This document shows positions 1-5,843 of a stretch of DNA of 14,412 nucleotides, piece by piece. The notes beneath the pieces were generated by a model, which saw only the letters and a list, made by a program, of their open reading frames with translations, was not told where the DNA came from and searched no databases. This DNA is from Caldifarciminota bacterium (GTDB lineage: Bacteria > Hydrothermota > Tepidihabitantia > Tepidihabitantales > Tepidihabitantaceae): the NCBI GenBank assembly GCA_016935295.1, contig JAFGRF010000026.1:1-14412 (forward strand). Direction: 5' to 3'. How positions within the stretch are numbered: the stretch's first letter is position 1; every line of letters begins with the position of its first letter. The position numbers were made by a program, and so were the translations under genes.

Positions 1-1854
1 ACGGACAGCGTCGTCGCCGTCCTGCCCGAGGTTGGTTCGGCTGTTGCGGTCTGCTGGAATCCCACCGCCCAGAAGGTCTATGCAGCTACTGTCGATACGC
101 TGTTCGCCATCCGGACCGATGGCGACAGTGTCGTTGCCCGGGCTCCATTTGACAGCCTCAAGCCTTTGCTGGCGTGCGACCCTCAGCGAAACCGCATCTA
201 CTGCACAGGCTCCCGTAATGACTGGGGGTATTGGTCGAGCGTCGATTGCACGGCGGACACGATCCTGAAGACGACCGTTACCATACTCCCCATCACCTTC
301 CTGGCCTGCAACGCCACGCGGGACATGCTCTACGTCTTCCTCAGGAGCTGGTTCGATGAAGTCCTCATGTATGACGGCACGACCGGCCAGGAATTGACGA
401 GCGTCACGGTGCACGGCGTGCCGCGCCGCGGCGGCTGGAGCCCCGGTCTCGACCGGCTGTATTGCGTTGCGCTGGACGACGGGTCAGGCTACAGCACTTG
501 TCTGCTTTCGGCGGTCGACGGCACACGCGATAGCATTGGCGGCGTCGTGCCCCTGACGGTGAAGGCGGAGAACATCGCCCTCGACACAGTGCACAACCGG
601 CTGTACTTCACGTACAGCTCGACGGGGTGCGGCTGCGTCGGAGTAGTCGATTGCGCGCAGAATGTCGTCACCTCCTACTCGTATGCGGGGAGGTATCCGG
701 CCGCGCCATGCTACAATCCCAACAACAACCGGCTCTATTGGGTAACTTGGGATGCGGTCGTGGTCTACGACTGCTCGACCAACGCTGTGACCCGTCGGGT
801 GGCGAACACAAGCGGCTATGTCTACACGACTCGACTGCACGCTGCCTCCAACAAGCTCTACGCCTGTGCAGACACGCCAGGCGGCAAGGTGATCGACGTC
901 ATCGATTGCGGGCGAGACAGTGTGATCAAGGTTGTGAGTATTCCTGACTACGGTGGGAGCTTCCAGGAGCTACTACTCGTGCCTGAGGACAACACGGTGT
1001 GGTATTTGGGCTTGCGGTCCGTGGTGGCCATAGATTGCCTGGGTGACAGTATTGTTGCCTCCGCACCAGACACGCTGGGGACCATCAGCGATGCCTGCGC
1101 CTGCCCGGAGGACCGCAGGATATACACAGGCGAGGAGGGGTTCACCGCACGAAGCGTGAACATGGACAAACCTGCCGAAGTCGACACCCTGCATGAGCGG
1201 ATACCGGCCAGTGGCAAGATGCACTTCGTCAACATCCCCGATGCGCACAAGACCTACTGGAGCTATGCTTACCCCAGTCATTGGCCCGGCAGTTCATGTA
1301 TCTTCGTTATCGATACCAGGACCAATGCTCTCGTGGACTCCTTCTGGGTGGGGCAGATGATATCTGACATGTGCCTGGACCACACAGGCAACTTCGTCTA
1401 TTGTGCTTCCATGGCCGATTCAGCGCTGCTGGTGCTTGACGCGCGGGGCGACAGTGCGTTTGCGACGGTGCGGCTGCCGCCCACGATGGCCGCCGAGAAG
1501 AACTCCCTCGCTCTGAACCGTGCGACGAACCGCATCTACATTGCGCAGTACGACTACTACAGGTACGGAGATGAGATTCCCGTGATACGCGACAGCATGC
1601 TGATTGGGGTGGAGGAGCTAGCTCCGCCCATTCCTTCGCGGTTCGCCGGTGCTACCGTGGTCCGCCGTGGAATACCGATGCGCGTCTCGGAGACGGGTGA
1701 GTTGTGGGACGCGGCTGGCCGGAAGGCGGCAACACTGAAGGCCGGATTGAACGATATGAGTCGGCTTGCGCCGGGGGTGTACTTCGTCAGGCAGGGGCTA
1801 GGGACTAGGGGCGAGGGGCTGGGGAGGACGAGGAAGGTCGTGGTCACCAGATGA
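1..1854 (+). CDS. Secreted YVTN-like beta-propeller protein with T9SS-like C-terminal tail (5' partial)
   Basis: The frame is open from base 1 to the TGA at 1852-1854, giving 617 visible residues; the true start and any signal peptide lie outside the window. The protein is built of repeated strands of the type NRLY / KLYAC followed by a VIDC or VVDC strand, as in surface-layer YVTN beta-propellers. The motif CYNPNNNRLY is shared with the next gene. After IPVIRDSM the propeller gives way to a C-terminal domain: ELWDAAGRK, then a G-N-D turn, then APGVYFVR, and finally RKVVVTR at the very end. This order matches the type A sorting domain of the type IX secretion system (Por_Secre_tail family); an Ig-like FlgD fold is the alternative. 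Between the last two strands lies a Gly-rich insert made by a heptamer DNA repeat. The likely role is a secreted or cell-surface propeller; its ligand is unknown. The next gene is a paralogue, 45 bp downstream. Confidence 0.85.
   Translation, partial: TDSVVAVLPEVGSAVAVCWNPTAQKVYAATVDTLFAIRTDGDSVVARAPFDSLKPLLACDPQRNRIYCTGSRNDWGYWSSVDCTADTILKTTVTILPITFLACNATRDMLYVFLRSWFDEVLMYDGTTGQELTSVTVHGVPRRGGWSPGLDRLYCVALDDGSGYSTCLLSAVDGTRDSIGGVVPLTVKAENIALDTVHNRLYFTYSSTGCGCVGVVDCAQNVVTSYSYAGRYPAAPCYNPNNNRLYWVTWDAVVVYDCSTNAVTRRVANTSGYVYTTRLHAASNKLYACADTPGGKVIDVIDCGRDSVIKVVSIPDYGGSFQELLLVPEDNTVWYLGLRSVVAIDCLGDSIVASAPDTLGTISDACACPEDRRIYTGEEGFTARSVNMDKPAEVDTLHERIPASGKMHFVNIPDAHKTYWSYAYPSHWPGSSCIFVIDTRTNALVDSFWVGQMISDMCLDHTGNFVYCASMADSALLVLDARGDSAFATVRLPPTMAAEKNSLALNRATNRIYIAQYDYYRYGDEIPVIRDSMLIGVEELAPPIPSRFAGATVVRRGIPMRVSETGELWDAAGRKAATLKAGLNDMSRLAPGVYFVRQGLGTRGEGLGRTRKVVVTR
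1794..1824 (+). repeat. G-rich heptamer repeat inside the secretion-tail coding region
   Basis: Five G-tracts of 3-4 bases are separated by 2-4 bases. The units are GGGGCTA, GGGACTA and GGGGCGA, then GGGGCT and GGGG, giving a 7-bp period. The spacing fits the G-quadruplex rule on the coding strand. It encodes most of a 13-residue Gly/Arg-rich insert (1792-1830) between the GVYFVR and RKVVVTR strands. Confidence 0.7.
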
Positions 1855-1899
1855 AGGAGCGAATTGGCAGCAAGGGTCAGAGCACGTTCGGAGGTAACC

Positions 1900-3267
1900 A
1901 TGCCCCGTAGCCGTGGTCTGGTCCGCCATCCTACGTCTTCCAACAATCGAGCCGTTGGGCTCAAGGCACTCCTGTGCGCGCTGGCGCTCGGCGTGGCCAT
2001 CGGCCACGGCCAGTGGTTGGAGGAGACCATCTCCCTGTCTGACTCGCTCGGCGGGGTGACACGCCCGCGCTGTTTGGCATACAATGCAGCAAACAACACC
2101 CTCTATGTCGGCGGGGCGGATAGTAGCCGCGTGATTGCGATTGACGGCGCAACGGACCAGAAGATCGCGCGGATTCCGACCGGGAATAGCGTTATCTCCA
2201 TGTGTTGGAGCTCCATTGAGAATGAAATATTCACAGCCAACTATAATGCGGCCACGGCCACCGTTATAGACGGGTCGACGAACGCCAACATTGCCACCTT
2301 GCCAACTGGTATTTGTCCGTCGGCCATATGCTACAATCCCACCAGCAACAAGGTCTATTGCGCCAACTTCGGCGCCTACGAGGAATCCGCGAGCGTGACC
2401 GTGATTGACTGTGCAGCGAACCAAGTAGTTGCCAGCGTGGCCACAGGTGGGTATATGCCTGCTCTCTGCTGCAATCCGACAGACAACAAGGTCTACTGCA
2501 CATCATTTGAAGATGTCGGCGTCGACGTAATTGATGGTACGACCAACAGCGTCTTGACGACAGTGGCGGTTCGTCGCTACCCAACGGCACTGTGCTTCAA
2601 TCCGCGCAGTGACCGAATCTACTGCGCGAACGGCGGTGGCTGCAACGTATCTGTGATAGACGGGTTGAAGGACTCGGCTATCACGATCATATCCGCGACC
2701 AGTTGGCCGAACGCCCTCTGTTACAATACGGTAAGCAACAAGCTTTATTTCACGAACGCTCTAAGTGCTTGCGTGACTGTCGCAGATTGCTCGTCCAACT
2801 TCGTCCTCCGTACAGTGGCCGTGGGCAATCGGCCGGTGGCTCTCTGCTACAGCTCAATCAACAACAAGGTCTATTGCGCGAACCGTGACGACGACAACGT
2901 GTCCGTGATAGACGGGCTGACGAACCAGGTCGTCCGTACCATAGCGGTTGGGGATTATCCGGTTGCCCTCTGCTACAACCCACAGCAGAACCGAGTCTAC
3001 GTCGCCAATAGCGGCAGCTCGACCATCTCGGTCATCCGTGATTCGATGACGGCAATCGAGGAAAGCCCCAGGCCGCAAGCCTCAAGCCGCAAGGTCGAGC
3101 CGACGGTCCTTTCCGGGTCCAGTGTCCAGAGTCTCAGGTCCAGTGTCATCTACGACGCGATGGGCAGGCTGGTGACGAATCCAAGGCCCGGAGTTTGCTT
3201 CGTGCGAGGACCGAAGACCGAGGACGGAAGACCGGGCGCCGTGCGCAAGATCGTCGTGACCAGATAG
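1900..3267 (+). CDS. Secreted seven-bladed YVTN beta-propeller protein with T9SS-like C-terminal tail
   Basis: 455 residues. The ATG at 1900 is chosen because GGAGG (1890-1894) lies 5 nt upstream; a TTG at 1864 in the same frame lacks this. Residues 1-37 look like a signal peptide: an Arg-rich start, hydrophobic ALLCALALGVAIG, and cleavage near GHG/Q. Residues about 56-380 hold seven blades of about 42 residues, each running LCYNP-x-NKVYCAN, then VSVIDG, then VVRTIAVGDYP, with an eighth half-blade that probably closes the ring. Cysteine is frequent (20 residues), with C-x9-C pairs at 144/154, 190/200, 232/242 and 316/326. After VIRDSM (378-383) comes a Ser-rich linker and a tail: VIYDAMGRLV, PGVCFVR, RKIVVTR. 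The tail resembles the T9SS type A sorting domain. It is the paralogue of the preceding gene and probably secreted or surface-anchored; its ligand is unknown. Confidence 0.88.
   Translation: MPRSRGLVRHPTSSNNRAVGLKALLCALALGVAIGHGQWLEETISLSDSLGGVTRPRCLAYNAANNTLYVGGADSSRVIAIDGATDQKIARIPTGNSVISMCWSSIENEIFTANYNAATATVIDGSTNANIATLPTGICPSAICYNPTSNKVYCANFGAYEESASVTVIDCAANQVVASVATGGYMPALCCNPTDNKVYCTSFEDVGVDVIDGTTNSVLTTVAVRRYPTALCFNPRSDRIYCANGGGCNVSVIDGLKDSAITIISATSWPNALCYNTVSNKLYFTNALSACVTVADCSSNFVLRTVAVGNRPVALCYSSINNKVYCANRDDDNVSVIDGLTNQVVRTIAVGDYPVALCYNPQQNRVYVANSGSSTISVIRDSMTAIEESPRPQASSRKVEPTVLSGSSVQSLRSSVIYDAMGRLVTNPRPGVCFVRGPKTEDGRPGAVRKIVVTR
3116..3147 (+). repeat. Direct repeat GGTCCAGTGTC, two copies 21 bp apart
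   Basis: GGTCCAGTGTC occurs at 3116-3126 and again at 3137-3147, in the same codon phase, encoding part of the Ser-rich linker (SGSSVQSLRSSV) before the C-terminal tail. A second repetitive stretch, CAAGCCTCAAGCCGCAAGG at 3076-3094, lies just upstream. The propeller-tail linker is thus built from short repeats. Confidence 0.6.
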
Positions 3268-3325
3268 GCTTTCGTTCGGGACAAGGTCCGAATTGCCCGG
3301 GCGCAATTCAGTCATGTCTCTTCAG

Positions 3326-3351
3326 GGCCGCTGCCAGCGATGGTGGCGGCC
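3326..3351. terminator. Hairpin between convergent genes, possible bidirectional terminator
   Basis: GGCCGCTGCCA pairs with TGGTGGCGGCC over 11 positions, two of them G-U on the + transcript, around a GCGA (GNRA) tetraloop. It lies 58 bp after the propeller stop and 44 bp beyond the stop of the minus-strand gene that converges on it. Only a short TTATG follows on +, and no U-run on minus, so intrinsic termination is plausible but not proven. I see nothing else in 3268-3395. Confidence 0.45.
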
Positions 3352-3395
3352 TTATGCTGCCTGCTCGGACCTCGGGCTACTCGATAGGGCAGAGG

Positions 3396-3767
3396 CTACG
3401 GTTTTGGCGGCGGGGAGTTGAATACCTTGGTCCGGATCGCCGCGAGCACGTCCGGGTCCTGTCCGCGGCCCGCCCATTTCTGGAGCAGGACCTCACTGGC
3501 CATGGCAAAGCTCTCACCCGATATGTTCTGCTGCCGCCCGAGCTTCCAGAGCTGCCGGGCATAGCTCAGGTACGGGACGTAGTTGGTAGTGTGAACTCCC
3601 ATCTGATTCAGCACTTCTTTGACCTGGAGTTCCATCGCGGTCATCTCCGTGGTTACCGCTGCGTAGCGCTGTCGCATCTCGTCCTGCAGAAGCTCAAGTG
3701 TAGCCTTGGTCCGCTCCGGGCTGTACTTCTTCTGCCACCGCTCTATCCGTCGTATCGCATCAGACAT
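3396..3767 (-). CDS. Unrecognised small helical protein (123 residues)
   Basis: I do not recognise this family. The ATG at 3767 is preceded on the minus strand by GAGAGGGG about 7 nt upstream, a fair ribosome binding site. The protein is mostly charged helix: residues 1-55 (MSDAIRRIERWQKK to KEVLNQMG) have heptad-like spacing that could form a coiled coil. They are followed by a Tyr-rich turn (NYVPYLSYARQLWK), a second helical part, and a short proline tail (SPPPKP). There is no signal peptide or membrane segment, so it is probably cytoplasmic. It stands alone, convergent with the propeller gene and 573 bp downstream of the glycosyltransferase operon, with the 12-bp array between. The overlapping + strand frame looks like a shadow because its peptide has no protein-like pattern. 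Confidence 0.62.
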   Translation of the reverse strand: MSDAIRRIERWQKKYSPERTKATLELLQDEMRQRYAAVTTEMTAMELQVKEVLNQMGVHTTNYVPYLSYARQLWKLGRQQNISGESFAMASEVLLQKWAGRGQDPDVLAAIRTKVFNSPPPKP

Positions 3768-3996
3768 TCACGCGCCCCTCTCATCAGAACCTTGCCGGAA
3801 AACGACCAAAGCCATTAAGATGTTGTACCAACCCTGCTTATCCAGTGCCTCGGCCAGGAGCGGACAGGCATACGCCTGCACTCGCCTCGTCTGTCCGTTC
3901 TGACTAGCTTAGACACCGCAAGTGCATTGTAGATGCGGACTTGTCCAAGTGTCTGATAATATGGCAGATACAGCACGAGGCCCAGAGGACTGCACC

Positions 3997-4332
3997 GGCA
4001 TCGCGGTCTGGGAGACCGTCGGGGGGACCGTCCCCGGGACGGTATAGGTTACGGTCTCAGGTATGGTATAAGCGGCGGTCTGCGGTCTGGTCTGTCAGAT
4101 GGTCTGATGGGTCGAATCCTAAGTCATCTGCGTGGTCGCTACGGCAATTGTCTGTGGAATCGGTCCCAAGGTGATATCTCCGTTGGTACGGAAGATGGTC
4201 AGGCAAGTCGTGTCTGCGGTGGTTGGACGGATGGTAAGAGTAGTCGTAGCTGAGGTTATGTAGGTAATGGTTGGTGGGACCATCGCTGAGGTCGTCGCTC
4301 AGATGGTCTGCGGGATGGTGAGGCAGGCGCTC
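3997..4332. repeat. 12-bp tandem array, 28 diverged units, phase kept throughout
   Basis: Cut in 12-base steps from 3997, the + strand gives units such as TGCGGTCTGGTC, TGTCAGATGGTC, CGGAAGATGGTC, GCTCAGATGGTC and TGCGGGATGGTC. By eye, 20 of 28 units end in GTN, mostly RTGGT or CGGT, and no unit needs an insertion or deletion to stay in phase. The array ends 8 bp short of the stop codon of the glycosyltransferase gene at 4341. The + frame has many stops. One minus frame (4380-4060) is open and reads as a loose D-H-L-S tetrapeptide. Another minus frame reads T-I-P-Q / T-V-P-P tetrapeptides but has stops at 4299, 4119 and 4095. The remaining 229 bp of this gene-free stretch (3768-3996) shows me no gene, RNA or clear promoter. 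Confidence 0.75.
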
Positions 4333-4340
4333 CTGGGGCT

Positions 4341-5843
4341 CTAGGCGTGCGTCCCGGGTGTTCCGAGTCCGACCGAGCAACTACCGCGGGTGAGTTCTGA
4401 GACCAACTCCGGCGACAGGTCGGGCGGTTTGGTAGGAGCAGGCCGCAGAGGCCGGACCAGCGCGACTGCAGCGAGGAGGCAGAGGAGAGGTTCAATCGGC
4501 GCACGGAAGCGGGCGTCGCCGACCGTTCCTGTCACAAAGGTGAAGTAGATGATTGGCAGGAGCAGCCAGAACAGGCCGCGGGTGCGGCGCAGGAACAGCG
4601 AGGCGAAGCCGAACCAGATGAGGACAAGGTTGAAGACGAACGCGCAGGCAAGGACCACGAGTATGAAGGTCGGCGCCCCGCCGATGCGCGCCTTCCATGC
4701 TGTTCTGAGTGCCTGTGTGACCCTGCCTTTGACCAGCAGGGCAAGAGAGGACTGAAGGAGGTTCGCGCTGCCGGGAGCGGGCGCAGCTCCGGAGTGAATG
4801 AGTAGCGGCCCGACGCTGATCGGGTTCAGGAAGTCGGCAGCAACACCGAACAGCCAGACCGGTGCGGCCCGCGCCGGATTCCGGAAGAAGTGTCTTCGGG
4901 CGACCGCTGAGAGCTTCTGCCACATGGTCGCTTCGTCGGTCGTGTCGATTCGCCCGTACTCTTTCTCTGCCTCGGCCATCATTACGTCGCGGGCCTGGGG
5001 GATGGTGATGCCCTTCTGTGAGGCAACGACCGTGGCGGCATCGTAGAGGTAGATGTTGTGCTCGGAAGCGGTGGAGATGATGTAGCGGCCGGTCTTGCGG
5101 CCGTTGCGGATGACCCAGGGAGCGACGACGACCGAAGCGGCGGCGAGAAAAACGAGGGAAGCGATAGGAGACAGTCGATGGGCGGCGGCGCGCGGGTTGA
5201 GAGCGCGGTAGATGAGGTAGACGGCGATAAGGAGCGGGAAGAACGTGGCAATTGGGCGAGTGAGGATGAGCAGGCCTGAGCAGACACCGGCGGCAACCAG
5301 GCCTGCCACGCTTGCGGTCCTGCGGCAGCGGTTCAGCAGTATCATGCAGACGAGAAGCAGCGGAATGAACAGCGCCTCGGAGATGAGTTTGGACGAGAGG
5401 AAGGCGAGGTTGGGGCTCAAGCCCACCAGCAGGGCGGCAAAGGCAGCGGTCGCCGGTGCAAGCCCAAGCTCAAGCGCAAGCCTGTGGGTTAACCAGACCG
5501 TGAGGAGCGAGAGCAGGAGCTGGAGGACGAGGCTGAGAAGGATGAAGGATGAGGGTGGAGAAGAGGGGATGAAGGAGGAAGGAGGAGCTAGGAGGAGCGG
5601 AGCTGCGAGGAGGAGCGGATAGGCGGGCGTGCGGAAGAGCTCGGGACGGAACGGCGGAACCGTGTCGCGGGTGAAGGTGCGCGAGTCGGCCAGGTTGCTG
5701 GCCAGCGCGATGTACTCGCGGCTGTCGCCGACAGACGCCACGACCTTGGTCTCGAGCGGAACCCTGGGCAGCAGCACGAAAATGAGCCGGGTCAGGATGG
5801 TGAGAACAAGTGCTGCAGTGAGTAGGCGGCCGGCCGGCTTCAT
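4341..5843 (-). CDS. GT-C membrane glycosyltransferase, PMT_2/ArnT-like (paralogue 2)
   Basis: 500 residues with many hydrophobic helices. The N-terminal helix (residues 5-26) is followed by ETKVVASVGDSREY. The acidic D40 plus E43-Y44 after the first membrane segment, then RTPAYPLLLA (71-80), match the first large loop of family 39/PMT_2-type glycosyltransferases, where the acidic residue is catalytic. Such enzymes move sugars from polyprenyl-phosphate donors onto lipids or proteins outside the cytoplasmic membrane; the acceptor here is unknown. Other shared motifs are LSPNLAFLSSKL, LLILTRPIA, APWVIRNGR and GDARFRAPIEPLL near the end. The start ATG overlaps the stop of the upstream paralogue (ATGA), so translation is probably coupled. 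Residues 87-101 (PPSSFIPSSPPSSFI) are low-complexity and repeat-derived. It is the last gene of the ispF operon, and the 12-bp array follows its stop. Confidence 0.88.
   Translation of the reverse strand: MKPAGRLLTAALVLTILTRLIFVLLPRVPLETKVVASVGDSREYIALASNLADSRTFTRDTVPPFRPELFRTPAYPLLLAAPLLLAPPSSFIPSSPPSSFILLSLVLQLLLSLLTVWLTHRLALELGLAPATAAFAALLVGLSPNLAFLSSKLISEALFIPLLLVCMILLNRCRRTASVAGLVAAGVCSGLLILTRPIATFFPLLIAVYLIYRALNPRAAAHRLSPIASLVFLAAASVVVAPWVIRNGRKTGRYIISTASEHNIYLYDAATVVASQKGITIPQARDVMMAEAEKEYGRIDTTDEATMWQKLSAVARRHFFRNPARAAPVWLFGVAADFLNPISVGPLLIHSGAAPAPGSANLLQSSLALLVKGRVTQALRTAWKARIGGAPTFILVVLACAFVFNLVLIWFGFASLFLRRTRGLFWLLLPIIYFTFVTGTVGDARFRAPIEPLLCLLAAVALVRPLRPAPTKPPDLSPELVSELTRGSCSVGLGTPGTHA
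5538..5600. repeat. Purine-rich short repeats inside a glycosyltransferase gene
   Basis: The + strand here is almost all A/G, with iterations such as AAGGATGAAGGATGAGGG and GAAGGAGGAAGGAGGAG. Read on the minus strand it encodes the PPSSFIPSSPPSSFI segment. The paralogous gene has a comparable A/G-rich tract at about 7066-7138 at the same place in the protein (SSLLSPPSTFL), so this loop repeatedly holds simple sequence. Confidence 0.55.

Noticed and set aside
1798..2424. Minus-strand frames of 180-208 codons opposite the two propeller genes
   Set aside because: They cross the boundary of two well-supported genes on the other strand and show no protein-like pattern.
3841..3900. GGACAG...CTGTCC and CAGGC...GCCTG inverted repeats as an RNA gene
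   Set aside because: The two stems compete, are short, and have no promoter or tRNA-like features.
3955..3960. GATAAT as a -10 box on the + strand
   Set aside because: No -35 hexamer at a proper distance and no gene follows; the downstream sequence is the 12-bp array.
3997..4332. CRISPR array
   Set aside because: Units are 12 bp, directly adjacent and diverged, with no 25-40 bp repeats or unique spacers and no cas genes.
4060..4380. Open minus frame of 107 codons with D-H-L-S-like tetrapeptides
   Set aside because: It overlaps the end of the glycosyltransferase gene, begins with TTG without a ribosome site, and its composition is simply what the 12-bp array gives in that frame.
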